From Liolophura sinensis (taxonomy: Eukaryota > Mollusca > Polyplacophora > Chitonida > Chitonidae): DNA of 64,000 bases. The translations under genes were made by a program, and so were the position numbers. Each line of letters begins with the position of its first letter. Positions within the stretch are counted from its first letter, which is position 1. The notes beneath the pieces are model-generated. The model was not told where the DNA came from. It was given only the letters and a program-made list of their open reading frames with translations, and made no database searches. Of the stretch, positions 34,074-49,000 are shown one piece after another. The stretch lies in NCBI RefSeq assembly GCF_032854445.1, contig NC_088306.1:29607764-29671763 (forward strand), given 5' to 3'.

Positions 34074-37000
34074 TTACTGCTGGAATTTCTTGCTGAGCTC
34101 CTCCAGGCTTTTTATCAACTGGTCTTCTTCTTCTTTGGTGGCTTTAGTCCACGCTAAGGGCAAATGTTTGGCTACAGGGACTCGGTCTGAAACAAGACAA
34201 TATGTGTTTGGCTACAGGGACTCGGTCTGAAATAAGACAATATGTGTTTGGCCACAGATACTCAATCTGAAACAAGACAACACATGTTTGGTTACAGAGA
34301 CTCAATCTGAAACAAGACAGCACGTGTTTGGCTACAGAGACTTGATCTGACTCATTACAATTCGTTTATGGCCACAGAGACACGATCTGAAACAAGACTA
34401 TTGGTTTATGGCTACAGAGACATGATCTGAAACAAGACTATTGGTTTATGGCTACAGAGACACGATCTAAAACAAGACTATTTGGTTTATGGCTACAGAG
34501 ACATGATCTGAAACAAGACTATTGGTTTATGGCTACAGAGACATGATCTCAAACAAGACTATTGGTTTATGGCTAAAGAGACATGATCTGAAACAAGACT
34601 ATTGGTTTATGGCTACAGAGACATGATATGAAACAAGATGGAGTTTGAAACTAGAGCTGCAAAGCAGTCTCTGCTGGGGTCCACATCGTTCGTCGTCTTA
34701 GATATCAGCTTAAAGACAGCTTAACCATATCTAAACTCATAACGCCTTTGAGAAGTCATTGACAATGCCGCAGAAACGAGCAAGTCAACAGCTTATATAT
34801 CTGTCCAGATGCCGTCTAACTCCAGGTTAAAGCAATGGGAATAAAAAGTTTTTCCAAAGAAACGGTGGTGTCATTTGAACGCTTCTAGTGATAAAACTAT
34901 TGATCGTAGCTCAAATCTATTGGCATGTTACACAAAGAGCATGTCTTGGGCTACAACTTGCAAGTTTTTCCATCGACCATAGTTCTTGAGGTACAGGTCA
35001 CTGAAATAACGTAAATAAATTTAGTTTTTTGACTATATCTCAAAAAGTCATAGACAAAAAATAAAAGGAGATTCAGAATCAGTGGCCTGAAATACACCAG
35101 AATATGTAAAAATTGCGAGCTTACATAGTTTTCACCAGAAGTCAGGGATTTTCTTAAAGTTATTGTAACTACCAACTGTCTACTAGAATATCAAATTTTA
35201 GAACAATCTGTTCAGTGGTTCAGAAGAAGAAGGTGTTGAAACGATTTCATATAAAATCCAATATGGCTGGGAAACCATGTGACATGAGGAAAAATGAAAT
35301 AGCTAGCAAACAACTTCGGGTTAGGGGAATTTACTGCAAAATATAAGGTCAATCGGTCAAATGATCTGGGCTGTAGCGAGCTCACAAACCAAATAAATAA
35401 CAACACTAATCCACACAAAAACCACAGGTGTCCTGCAGGACTACCTGCATGGACACCTAACAAGACAATTGGTTTGGGTTACAGAGACACGATCTGAAAC
35501 AAAACAATTGGTTTTTGACCATGGTGACTCAGTCTGAAACAAGACAATAGGCTTTTAGCCACAGAGACTCAATCTGAAACAAGACAATAGGCTTTTAGCC
35601 ACGAAGACTCAATCTGAAACAAGACAATACGCTTTAGCCACGAAGACTCAATCTGAAACAAGACAATAGGCTTTTAGCCACGAAGACTCAATCTGAAACA
35701 AGACAATAGGCTTTTAGCCACAGAGACTCAATCTGAAACAAGACACTTGATGTTGGATCACACACTATATGTGAAACGGGCCAATCCCTAGGCATATGTG
35801 TATTCCATACAAGTAACAGTATCAGAATACAAGGGGAACTGTGGGGACTGCATTTACTTTATAGATTTATGCGATTGGTGTTTTACGTTGTGCTCAAGAA
35901 TATTTCACTTATACGACTGAGGCCAGCATTAGGGTGGGAGGAAACCAGGGTGGACACTTTAACAGACCTATCACCTATCCACAATTTGCCACTATGGTGA
36001 TTAACTATCAGCGAACTTCATGGTTTCATTTTTCTATACCTATGGCAATTAAAATCAACTTTGGATGAAGTTGTTTTTACTGTTTATAAGATGGGGGTGC
36101 ATGTACATCAACTTTACACTTTTTATTCCCTTTAACTGATTAGCTCACTGTCCCTATTTTCCTCACCTTGGAAAAACAATCCGCTTGACTGCTTAAGAGC
36201 TGCCTCAGAGATAGCTAACCAGATGAGAGTATCAGCTCCTTCCTCTGCAGATCGCAATCGCGTCTTCATTTTCTCATAGAAATCAGGCATTGCAGAACGC
36301 ACCGCTGAAAATGTTAACACAAAGTGGAGATGCCAGTGCAGCTGTTGTACAGCTTAAAGTGTTAGATGCATGGTAGGCAAAACATTTCTTTTCAATTCAT
36401 TCAAGAGGGGATTGTGGTGCAACAGAGGATTGTGGTTCAAAAGGTGATTGTGTGGCAAGAGGGGATTGTGGAGCAAGAGGAGATTGTGGGGCAAGGTGGG
36501 ATTGTGGGGCAAGAGGTGATAGTGGCCCTACACATACATGTATACCCTCAAAATTTAAAACATAGAAAATTCTTTTTCACACTAAAACATATTTTGCTCC
36601 ATATAATTTATAATGCACTTCACACCTCTGACCTGAACCACACCTTAACCTCACCTGTACCACACTTGCACCACACCTTAACCTCACCTGCACCACCCCT
36701 TAACCTCAACTGCACAACATCTAAAGCACATCTTAACCTCATCTGCACATTGTCTAAAGCACACCTTAACCTCACCTGCACCACACCTTAACCTCACCTG
36801 CACCACCCCTTAACCTCAACTGCACAACACCTAAAGCACACCTTAACCTCATCTGCACATTGTCTAAAGCACACCTTAACCTCACCTGCACCACACCTTA
36901 ATCTCACCTGCACCTCACCTGCATATCATCTCATGCACACCTGAAACACCTCCACATTATCAAAAGCACACCTTAACTCCACCTGTACCACACCTTAACC

Positions 37001-40000
37001 TCAGATGCACATCATCTAAAGCACACCTTAACCTCACTTGTACCCCACACCTTAACCTCAGCTGCACGTCATCTAAAGCTCACCTTAACCTCACTTGTAC
37101 CACACTTTAACCTCAGCTGCACATCATCTAAAGCACACCTTAACCTCATTTGTACCACACCTTAACATCACCTGCACATCATCTAAAGTACCTGTGTCAG
37201 CCCATCCTGAAGGCATGCTGGAGAAGTGAAATACCTCTAACCTGGACTTCACCTTAACCTCACTTGTACCACACCTGTGTCTGCCCATCCTGAGGGCATA
37301 CTGGAGAAGTGAAATAACTCTGACCTGGACTTCACCTTAACCTCACTTGTACCACACCTGGGTCTGCCCATCCTGAGGGCATACTGGAGAAGTGAAATAC
37401 CTCTGACCTGGACCTCACCTTAACCTCACTTGTACCACGCCTGTGTCTGCCCATCCTGAGGGCATACTGGAGAAGTGAAATACCTCTGACCTGGACTTCA
37501 CCTTAACCTCACTTGTACCACACCTGTGTCTGCCCATCCTGAGGGCATACTGGAGAAGTGAAATACCTCTGACCTGGACTTCACCTTAACCTCACTTGTA
37601 CCACACCTGTGTCTGCCCATCCTGAGGGCATACTGGAGAAGTGAAATACCTCTGACCTGGACCTCACCTTAACCTCACTTGTACCACGCCTGTGTCTGCC
37701 CATCCTGAGGGCATACTGGAGAAGTGAAATACCTCTGACCTGGACTTCACCTTAACCTCACTTGTACCACACCTGTGTCTGCCCATCCTGAGGGCATACT
37801 GGAGAAGTGAAATACCTCTGACCTGGACTTCACCTTAACCTCACTTGTACCACACCTGTGTCTGCCCATCCTGAGGGCATACTGGAGAAGTGAAATACCT
37901 CTGACCTGGACCTCACCTTAACCTCACTTGCACCACACCTGGGCCTCTCTTAACCCACACCTAAGACTCGCCTATACCACACCAGAGGCTCACCTATACC
38001 ACACCTAAGCCTCACCAGTATCAGACCTAAGCCTCACCTGGTGTGTCTGCCCATCCTGGGTGCATGCTGGAAAAGTGGACAGCTGGGTACTCTGAGGCGT
38101 ACTTCTCGGCCATGATCACTTGCTGTCGTTTGTTCTGCGCATACGCCATTGTCCCATCAAAGGGTGTCATTTTGGCAAACTGCAGATCTGCCACATTAAG
38201 TTTCTGGACCAGCATCCCACCAGATGATACTAAAATCTGAAACATGAAAAACAATGCCCATAAAACTGTCAATACTTACTTGCACTTATGCAAATTTTAA
38301 GGATTTCAAGTCACCTTGCATGTAGGCTTCTCATTAGGTACATGGTCTTATTAAAAGTCAAGAAGCTCATGTTTTAAAGGGCTACAGAATAGATGCTGAT
38401 TGGCTGATAGTGGAGATAGGGTTTTCTGGGTTAAATCTGGCAGCCTTGGTCATGCTTGAATAAATACGCCATACCTAAAAGTCAGTTCAAGAAAGGTATA
38501 GCCTATCCTACACACCAGCCAATCAGCATCAGTTCTGTATCCCATTAAGATAAGATGTCAAAAATGGTTCCAACAAATTCTTAACCCTCATACTTAATTT
38601 TCTGATTTTTTTTCATAACTTCCACAGACTCAAAATGTAAAGGCTGTTAAAATAAGCTACAGTTTTAAAAGGTTCTTGAATTCTATGATGCCACTTATTT
38701 ATTTGTGAAGTACTCAATTTTCGCATGGAATTAATTTTCGCAGATTTCGCAGTCAATTATTTACCAAAAAATAATTCCAGCAAAAAAAAATTCCAAAACT
38801 GAATCATACATTACAGGTGGTAGTATTAATGAAGTCAAAGAGTGAGTGAGTGAGTGCTTGGGGTTTAACGTCGTACTCAACAATTTTTTCGGTCATATGA
38901 CGACGGAGGAATCTTTAGGGTGCATGTACGTGTAATGTGCCTCCTTGTAGCAGGACGGATTTCCACCGCTCTTTTATTTAGTGCTGCTTCACTGAGACGA
39001 CTTACCGAAGGCAAGTAAGCCGCCCCGCCCGAGCCATTATACTGATACGGGTCAACCAGTCGTTGCACTATCCCCTTCATGCTGAACACCAAGCGAGGAA
39101 GTTACAACTTCCTCTTTTAAAGTCTTAGGTGTGACTCGATCAAGGATTGATCTGATCTACCGGTCCCGAAGCGGACGCTCTACCAACTGTGCTATCCGGG
39201 CCGGTTATGAAGTCAAAGAGAACTGACAAGAGTTGTGATAAGAAAGCCCAGGGGGCCAGTTAAATTTAAACAGCAGGGAGGGAAAAGTAGGCTTTAAATA
39301 TACGCCAATTCTGATGATACAGGTTGGTGGGTATAAAACAAAGTGGGAGTTCATTCATCTTCAGTTTGATCAGTCTTCGGTATACCAGTAAAGTGAATGT
39401 AACTTAGACACCATCACATGCTGGCTTCAAACCAATGTTGCTTTGATACACGCTATCCCATTGGCTGTGTCTCTTCAACGAGTGAGCTTCTAACAAACTG
39501 TGAACTGTGTACAACAATGCATTGGCCATTTGACAGCTACGCCAATGTTACTGGTTGTTGTTCGGCTGCAAAGGACAATTAAACCGAAAAAAATCTAAAC
39601 CTAATGGTGTTGCTGGATGAAGAATGAATGGCTTCCTCAGATAATAGTTATTATGTTTTGCATTGAAATGTTCCAAAAGCAATTAAAACAGAAAACAATC
39701 TAAACCTAATGGTGTTGCTTGATGAAGAATGAATGGCTTCCTCAGATAATAGTTATTATGTTTTGCATTGAAATGTTCCAAAAGCGATTAAAACAGAAAA
39801 CAATCTAAACCTAATGGTGTTGCTGGATGAAGAATGAATGGCTTCCTCAGATAATAGTTATTATGTTTTGCATTGAAATGTTCCAAAAGCGATTAAAACA
39901 GAAAACAATCTAAACCTAATGGTGTTGCTTGATGAAGAATGAATGGCTTCCTCAGATAATAGTTAGTTCTTAGGTTTTGCACTGAAATGTTCCAAAAGTG

Positions 40001-43000
40001 ATTAAAACAGAAAACAATCTAAACCTAATGGTGTTGCTGGATGAAGAATGAATGGCTTCCTCAGATAATAGTTATTATGTTTTGCATTGAAATGTTCCAA
40101 AAGCGATTAAAACAGAAAACAATCTAAACCTAATGGTGTTGCTTGATGAAGAATGAATGGCTTCCTCAGATAATAGTTAGTTCTTAGGTTTTGCACTGAA
40201 ATGTTCCAAAAGTGATTAAAACAGAAAACAATCTAAACCTAATGGTGTTGCTGGATGAAGAATGAATGGCTTCCTCAGATAATAGTTATTATGTTTTGCA
40301 TTGAAATGTTCCAAAAGCGATTAAAACAGAAAACAATCTAAACCTAATGGTGTTGCTTGATGAAGAATGAATGGCTTCCTCAGATAATAGTTAGTTCTTA
40401 GGTTTTGCACTGAAATGTTCCAAAAGTGATTAAAACAGAAAACAATCTAAACCTAATGGTGTTGCTGGATGAAGAATGAATGGCTTCCTCAGATAATAGT
40501 TATTATGTTTTGCATTGAAATGTTCCAAAAGCGATTAAAACAGAAAACAATCTAAACCTAATGGTGTTGCTTGATGAAGAATGAATGGCTTCCTCAGATA
40601 ATAGTTAGTTCTTAGGTTTTGCACTGAAATGTTCCAAAAGTGATTAAAACAGAAAACAATCTAAACCTAATGGTGTTGCTTGATGAAGAATGAATGGCTT
40701 CCTCAGATAATAGTTAGTTCTTAGGTTTTGCATTGAAATGTTCCAAAAGCGATTAAAACAGAAAACAATCTAAACCTAATGGTGTTGCTTGATGAAGAAT
40801 GAATGGCTTCCTCAGATAATAGTTAGTTCTTAGGTTTTGCACTGAAATGTTCCAAAAGTGATTAAAACAGAAAACAATCTAAACCTAATGGTGTTGCTTG
40901 ATGAAGAATGAATGGCTTCCTCAGATAATAGTTAGTTCTTAGGTTTTGCACTGAAATGTTCCAAAAGCGATTAAAACAGAAAACAATCTAAACCTAATGG
41001 TGTTGCTTGATGAAGAATGAATGGCTTCCTCAGATAATAGTTAGTTCTTAGGTTTTGCACTGAAATGTTCCAAAAGTGATTAAAACAGAAAACAATCTAA
41101 ACCTAATGGTGTTGCTTGATGAAATGTTCCAAAAGTGATTAAAACCGAAAACAATCTAAACCTAATGGTGTTGCTTGATGAAGAATGAATGGCTTCCTCA
41201 GATAATAGTTAGTTCTTAGGTTTTGCATTGAAATGTTCCAAAAGTGATTAAAACATAAAACAATCTAAACCTAATGGTGTTGCTTGATGAAGAATGAATG
41301 GCTTCCTCAGATAATAGTTAGTTATTATGTTTTGCATTGAAATGTTCCAAAAGCGATTAAAACAGAAAACAATCTAAACCTAATGGTGTTGCTTGATGAA
41401 GAATGAATGGCTTCCTCAGATAATAGTTAGTTATTATGTTTTGCATTGAAATGTTCCAAAAGCGACTAAAACAGAAAACAATCTAAACCTAATGGTGTTG
41501 CTTGATGAAGAATGAATGGCTTCCTCAGATAATAGTTAGTTATTATGTTTTGCATTGAAATGTTCCAAAAGCGATTAAAACAGAAAACAATCTAAACCTA
41601 ATGGTGCTGCTTGATGAAATGTTCCAAAAGCGATTAAAACCGAAAACAATCTAAACCTAATGGTGTTGCTTGATGAAGAATGAATGGCTTCCTCAGATAA
41701 TAGTTAGTTCTTATGTTTTGCACTGAAATATTCCAAAAGCGACAGATCACTGTGGAGTAAATCTGCGAAAATAAATTCCAGCGAATCGTAAGTACTTTAC
41801 AGTAATTAATAGGTATATCAAAAACATACCACTCTTGGTTTATCTGCTTTCATAAGAACTGGGATGAGGGTTGTTGTTAGTATGTGGGTACCTGTGGAAA
41901 AAAAAAACCAACCAACCAAAGCATACACATCAGTTGTAGCTTGTAAATTTCTTAATAGTTGGTAAGTTATTTAGAAAGCCATATTGCTTCCGTTGTATGA
42001 AAGTTGTTTACACATTATGTTGAATTTTCCAAGACAATATGGGGAAGGTTAAATATCAATAACATGGGACATGTATTAAAACTGACCAAAACTGAGTCAA
42101 GGCTTGATTATAAACTAATTCTACATGTAATTTTTAATGGCTAGTTTTTCCTCCTTCTCTGACACTGTAAATGTACATAAAAGTAGCATCGAAGGAATAC
42201 AAACAGATGCCTGAAAAAGGTCAGTCTCTGTAAATGGTACCTAAAGTGTTTGTGGCAAAGTTTTTTTCCAGTTCGTCTTCTGTCAACTCTCGAGTGTTTA
42301 CCATACAGCCAGCATTGTTTATCTGAAAACCACAAGAGCATTTCCACTGATTTCACTGATGCCTTAATTACATGTGGGTGAGAATTAATACACACTGAGT
42401 TGGAATGTGATAATTCATGATGACAGCTCCTAATTCAGGAGCAGTATCCAATTCATGATCAGTTTTCAGTCCTTCAGCTGGAACCTTTAATTAGCCGCTG
42501 ACCAATGAGTTCATGTGGGTGAATCCTTATAGTGTTTACATGTACACCTGCACAAGCCATTAGGTGAGGTGGCTTCCTCATAGCCAAGGTATCCCGCCTC
42601 CTATGTCCCCCACCCATTTACATGTACACCTGCACAAGCCATTAGGTGAGGTGGCTTCCTCACAGCCAAGGTATCCCGCCTCCTATGTCCCCCACCCGTT
42701 TACATGTACACCTGCACAAGCCATTAGGTGAGGTGGCTTCCTCATAGCCAAGGTATCCCGCCTCCTATGTCCCCCACCCGTTTACATGTACACCTGCACA
42801 AGCCATTAGGTGCGGTGGCTTCCTCATAGCCAAGGTATCCCGCCTCCTATGTCCCCCACCCGTTTACATGTACACCTGCACAAGCCATTAGGTGAGGTGG
42901 CTTCCTCATAGCCAAAGTATCCCGCCTCCTATGTCCTCACCCGTTTACATGTACACCTGCACAAGCCATTAGGTGCGGTGGCTTCCTCATAGCCAAAGTA

Positions 43001-46000
43001 TTCCGCCTCCTATGTCCCCCACCCGTTTACATGTACACCTGCACAAGCCATTAGGTGCGGTGGCTTCCTCATAGCCAAAGTATCCCGCCTCCTATGTCCC
43101 CCACCCGTTTACATGTACACCTGCACAAGCCATTAGGTGCGGTGGCTTCCTCATAGCCAAGGTATCCCGCCCCCTATGTCCCCCACCTGTTTACATGTAC
43201 ACCTGCACAAGCCATTAGGTGAGGTGGCTTCCTCATAGCCAAAGTATCCCGCCTCCTATGTCCCCCACCCGTTTACATGTACACCTGCACAAGCCATTAG
43301 GTGAGGTGGCTTCCTCATAGCCAAAGTATTCCGCCTCCTATGTCCCCCACCCGTTTACATGTACACCTGCACAAGCCATTAGGTGCGGTGGCTTCCTCAT
43401 AGCCAAAGTATCCCGCCTCCTATGTCCCCCACTCGTTTACATGTACACCTGCACAAGCCATTAGGTGCGGTGGCTTCCTCATAGCCAAGGTATCCCGCCT
43501 ACTATGTCCCCCACCCGTTTACATGTACACCTGCACAAGCCATTAGGTGCGGTGGCTTCCTCATAGCCAAGGTATCCTGCCTCCTATGTCCCCCACCCGT
43601 TTACATGTACACCTGCACAAGCCATTAGGTGCGGTCGCTTCCTCATAGCCAAGGTATCCCGCCTACTATGTCCCCCACCCTTTTACATGTACACCTGCAC
43701 AAGCCATTAGGTGCGGTGGCTTCCTCATAGCCAAGGTACCCTGCCTCCTATGTCCCCCACCCATTTACATGTACACCTGCACAAGCCATTAGGTGCGGTG
43801 GCTTCCTCATAGCCAAGGTATCCTGCCTCCTATGTCCCCCACCCGTTTACATGTACACCTGCACAAGCCATTAGGTGAGGTGGCTTCCTCATAGCCAAGG
43901 TATCCCGCCTCCTATGTCCCCCACCTGTTTACATGTACACTTGCACATGCCATTAGGTGAGGTGTCTTCCTCATAGCCAAGGTATCCCGCCTCCTATGTC
44001 CCCCACCCGTTTACATGTACACCTGCACAAGCCATTAGGTGAGGTGGCTTCCTCATAGCCACGGTATCCCGCCTCCTATGCCCCCCACCTGTTTACATGT
44101 ACACCTGCACAAGCCATTAGGTGTGGTGGCTTCCTCATAGCCAAGGTATCCCGCCTCCTATGTCCCCCACCCATTTACATGTACACCTGCACATGCCATT
44201 AGGTGAGGTGGCTTCCTCATAGCCAAGGTATCCCGCCTCCTATGTCCCCCACCCGTTTACATGTACACCTGCACAAGCCATTAGGTGCGGTGGCTTCCTC
44301 ATAGCCAAGGTATCCCGCCTCCTATGCCCCCCACCCGTTTACATGTACACCTGCACAAGCCATTAGGTGAGGTGGCTTCCTCATAGCCAAGGTATCCCGC
44401 CTCCTATGTCCCCCACTCGTTTACATGTACACCTGCACAATCCATTAGGTGCGGTGGCTTCCTCATAGCCAAGGTATCCCGCCTCCTATGTCCCCCACCC
44501 GTTTACATGTACACCTGCACAAGCCATTAGGTGAGGTGGCTTCCTCATAGCCAAGGTATCCCGCCTCCTATGCCCCCCACCCGTTTACATGTACACCTGC
44601 ACAAGCCATTAGGTGAGGTGGCTTCCTCATAGCCAAGGTATCCCGCCTCCTATGTCCCCCACCCGTTTACATGTACACCTGCACAATCCATTAGGTGCGG
44701 TGGCTTCCTCATAGCCAAGGTATCCCGCCTCCTATGTCCCCCACCCGTTTACATGTACACCTGCACAAGCCATTAGGTGAGGTGGCTTCCTCATAGCCAA
44801 GGTATCCCGCCTCCTATGACCCCCGCCCCGCCCCCACTCAACTCTGCCGCCAAGTATATAACCAAGTTATTTGATAAAGTATAAAGTTTAAATTATATGT
44901 ATGCCTAATGACATTTAGTATACGCCTGAAACACAGCCTCCTTCTCAGACCTGATGTATTAAAGAGAAATTCTTTTTGAAATAGGGTATTAAACAACAAC
45001 AATCAAATGAAGAAATAGAAAATAACTTAATAACATTTGATAATAAATGTTATTAAAACTCACCAACACGTTCAGTGGTTTTCCAGACTCTTCAAATGCC
45101 TTTGCAAACTTGTACACTTCCCTGGGTTTAGACATGTCTAACTGATGAAGGACAACATCCTGTTAAACAGATGCAATGTCACATCAAAGCAAAAAAAAAA
45201 ACCAAAAAAAAAAAACAAAAGAAATAAATACAACTTTTTCAATCGTAATAGTTTCTTTATCTTCTAAAACAACATCATGTCATTCTGAGATTTAAACTGT
45301 GTACACATTTGATGTTATAGCCAAACAAACACGGGTGATGTTATAGCCAAACAAACACAGGTGATGTTATAGCCAAACAAACACGGGTGATGTTATAGCC
45401 AAACAAACACGGGTGATGTTACAGCCAAATAAACACAGGTGATGTTATAGCCAAACAAACACAGGTGATGTTATAGCCAAACAAACACAGGTGATGTTAT
45501 AGCCAAACAAACATGGGTGATGTTATAGCCAAACAAACACAGGTGATGTTATAGCCAAACTAACACGGGTGATGTTACAGCCAAACAAACACAGGTGATG
45601 TTATAGCCAAACAAACATGGGTGATGTTATAGCCAAACAAACACGGGTGATGTTACAGCCAAACAAACACAGGTGATGTTACAGCCAAACAAACACAGGT
45701 GATGTTATAGCCAAACAAACATGGGTGATGTTATAGCCAAACAAACACGGGTGATGTTACAGCCAAACACAGGTGATGTTACAACCAAACAAACACGGGT
45801 GATGTTATAGCCAAACTAACACGCATGATGTTACAGCCAAACAAACACAGGTGATGTTATAGCCAAACAAACAGAGGTGGAGATTATCTCTCTTACTGCC
45901 TTCGTTGATCAACTGATGTTCCCTGCCATATTCAAGACTACATGTATTTCATTTACACAACTGGCATCAGCTGTGTGTGGGATCAGCTGTGTGTGGGATC

Positions 46001-49000
46001 AGCTGTGTGTGGGATTAGTTGTGTGTAGGATCAGCTGTATGTGGGAGCAGCTGTGTGTGGGATCAGTTGTATGTGGGATCAGTTGTGTGTAGAATCAGCT
46101 TTATGTGTGATCAGCTGTGTGTGGGATCAGCTGTGTGTGGGATCAGCTGTAAGTGTGATCAGCTGTGTGTGGGATCAACTGTGTGTATGATCAGCTGTAT
46201 GTGGGATCAGCTGTGTGTGGGATCAGATGTGTGTGGGATCAGATGTGTGTGGGATCAGATGTATGTGTGATCAGCTCTTTGTAAACAGCTAGAGCCTTGG
46301 AAGGAGCCATTTGGAAGTCTTGTGTGTCAAATCATGATTTAAGCAGAAGCAAGTGTTATAGCCTGCCCCTTGTCACATTTTTTTCATGAATTTGTGGTCT
46401 ACATATCCACCAGAATCAAGTCTGCATACACGTAGGTTTATGAACACTCCTGCCACCAAAACTGTGTGGAAAATTCACCAAGAAGGATGGAAGTACTCTT
46501 CATTCTTACAATAATTCACAACCTAACCTGGTTTCCTGTGGTCTCTATTATCTCCTGCCTAGCTTCCTCTCCTCTTTCTAAACTCCGGCACACCATGTGA
46601 ACAGTTCCTCCTAAAGTTTTAAGGAATACCAAATAAAAACAACAACAGTTGTAGATTCACAAAGTATGGACACATCATCAGCTGTTTATGTATATATCCA
46701 TGAAATATGAAAACAGAGGAAAACAGTTGGTGTTATAGCCCAGACAGGGAATCATCTATCTATTATAAAGTATAAATATTGAGACTGGCCATCTGGCAAC
46801 CATGACAACTGTGGAAATGAACAAATGTGAGTCTTGACACATCATCATCCGTGTATGCATGTATTCACCTACAATTAAAACTCCACGCCGAAAACAGTTG
46901 TAGTTGTAGCCTGAACAAAAAAATCATATCTATTTATATAGTATACATGTATATCAGGATCACGGCTATGTGGTTACCATGACAACTGCTAGAGTGGACA
47001 AATTGGAGAGATGGACAAAATCACTATATCATAATATGCTCGGCCTTTACACTTATGGCGTATAAAAATCATGCACAGCTGCCTACAAATCACTGTTTGC
47101 TATAGCTGTCTCAAAATTTGCAGACGAAAGGAAGACGAAGTTTCTAAACAGATTAATGCTTGGCAGCACTCCATTAATTGCAAGTAGTCTGGTAAAAAGA
47201 TAAAACAAAACAAAAAGTTAAAATCATATCTTTATGATCTACGTAATTATAATCGAGAGAGATACTTAGAAAGATAACAAATACATTTCTCAATCTGAAG
47301 GGCTTAGCATAAACAGGATGATGATTTATGGCCTGCCTAAGAAAGATGGCCACTCTCTGCAGAAAGGACACACTCCTTACAGCACATACGCCACTCTCTG
47401 CAGAAAGAACACACTCCTTACAGCACATACGCCACTCTCTGCAGAAAGGACACACTCCTTACAGCACATACGTCACTCTCTGCAGAAAGGACACACTCCT
47501 TACAGCACAAACGCCGCTCTCTGCAAAAAGGACACACTCCTTACAGCACATACGTCACTCTCTGCAGAAAGGACACACTCCTTACAGCACATACGTCACT
47601 CTCTGCAGAACGGACACACTCCTTACAGCACATACGCCACTCTCTGCAGAAAGGGCACACTCCTTACAGCACATACGTCACTCTCTGCAGAACGGACACA
47701 CTCCTTACAGCACATACGCCACTCTCTGCAGAAAGGACACACTCCTTACAGCACATACGCCGCTCTCTGCAAAAAGGACACGCTCCTTACAGCACAAACG
47801 CCGCTCTCTGCAAAAAGGACACACTCCTTACAGCACATACGCCCCTCTCTGCAAAAAGGACACACTCCTTACAGCACATACGCCGCTCTCTGCAGAAAGG
47901 ACACACTCCTTACAGCACATACGCCACTCTCTGCAAAAAGGACACACTCCTTACAGCACATACGCCACTCTCTATGCGGAGTACATCACTCCCACCATCA
48001 GACAAGCCTGACCTTTGGAACTTGTGCAATGCACATTTAGGCTAGTTTAGCTTAGCATCACCACTGGTGTCCTCATGTGGAACTATTTGATCAGCATTTA
48101 TCAATAAAATTGCTCCAGGTGTTGAATAGAATCAGGTGGCGTATACTTTAGATAAAGAGAATGCTAGTGTATAACGTATTATTAGATACCAAGGCTGAGA
48201 CAGAGATTTTGTGTTTTCTGACATCACTTCCTGCCTCATCATGCTGTCCCCAGTGGCCTCAGTGTTGTTCAAGATTTCTGCACAAATTTTGGTAGTGGTG
48301 GCAATGATGTAAAGCAAATAATGAAAGCTGTGCAAGCACAGTAAGGTATGGAGAAAACAACATGGTTACATATAGCATCGATACAATCATATCCTAACTG
48401 GTGCTCTGACCTTTCTTGGCTATGGCAACAGCTGCACACTTTCCTAAGCCACTATTGGCTCCAGTTATCATGAAGTTTCTACCATTGAGTTGCACATCCA
48501 AATCTGATGCATTGAAATGTTTACTGGCAGAAGTGTACCCATTCCTGCAAGGCCAAAGTAACAACATGTTAAACACCATCATCTTCTAGCAAGCTCTAGC
48601 AATAAGGCATGTAGGCAAAGGGTCCTTTCATTCTTGACAATGTACTGTTTTCTGCTTCTGTTTTTGAAGTATTAAGTCAAGTGAATCAGTCATCAGTACC
48701 GGTATGTGTTGCATGGCCACAATAGTATTTATTTATTTCCTTACTAGTATTTATTTAAATTCATCTGTTTGTTTCGCTAAAAAAATTTTGTAATCATAAT
48801 CTGAACTGTAAAAACACATGGCACATTCATATACGTCTATTTCTATGATGGTAGACTCCAAAATCTGGAATGCTGGCCACAAAACTAGTAATTAAGCTTA
48901 CATGTATGCATGTAGACTGCATGTATGTTAACTACGTGTTGGTGCATGGTAGGCCTACTCACTTTGTGTATTCTTTCATTCCTTTCACAAACCATACTGC

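Noticed and set aside
38842-39207. A tRNA gene at the tRNA-like head
   Set aside because: The head is followed by a SINE body and a (cact)n tail, and the same unit recurs at 50748; no clean cloverleaf was seen.
45877-46270. Cys/Val/Gly-rich ORFs
   Set aside because: They read through the 16-bp minisatellite.
47318-48040. 240- and 227-codon plus-strand ORFs with Cys/His repeats resembling zinc fingers
   Set aside because: A by-product of the 41-bp minisatellite (41-residue period, open in several frames). There are no C2H2 linker or spacing patterns, and the array lies inside a DHRS12 intron on the opposite strand.
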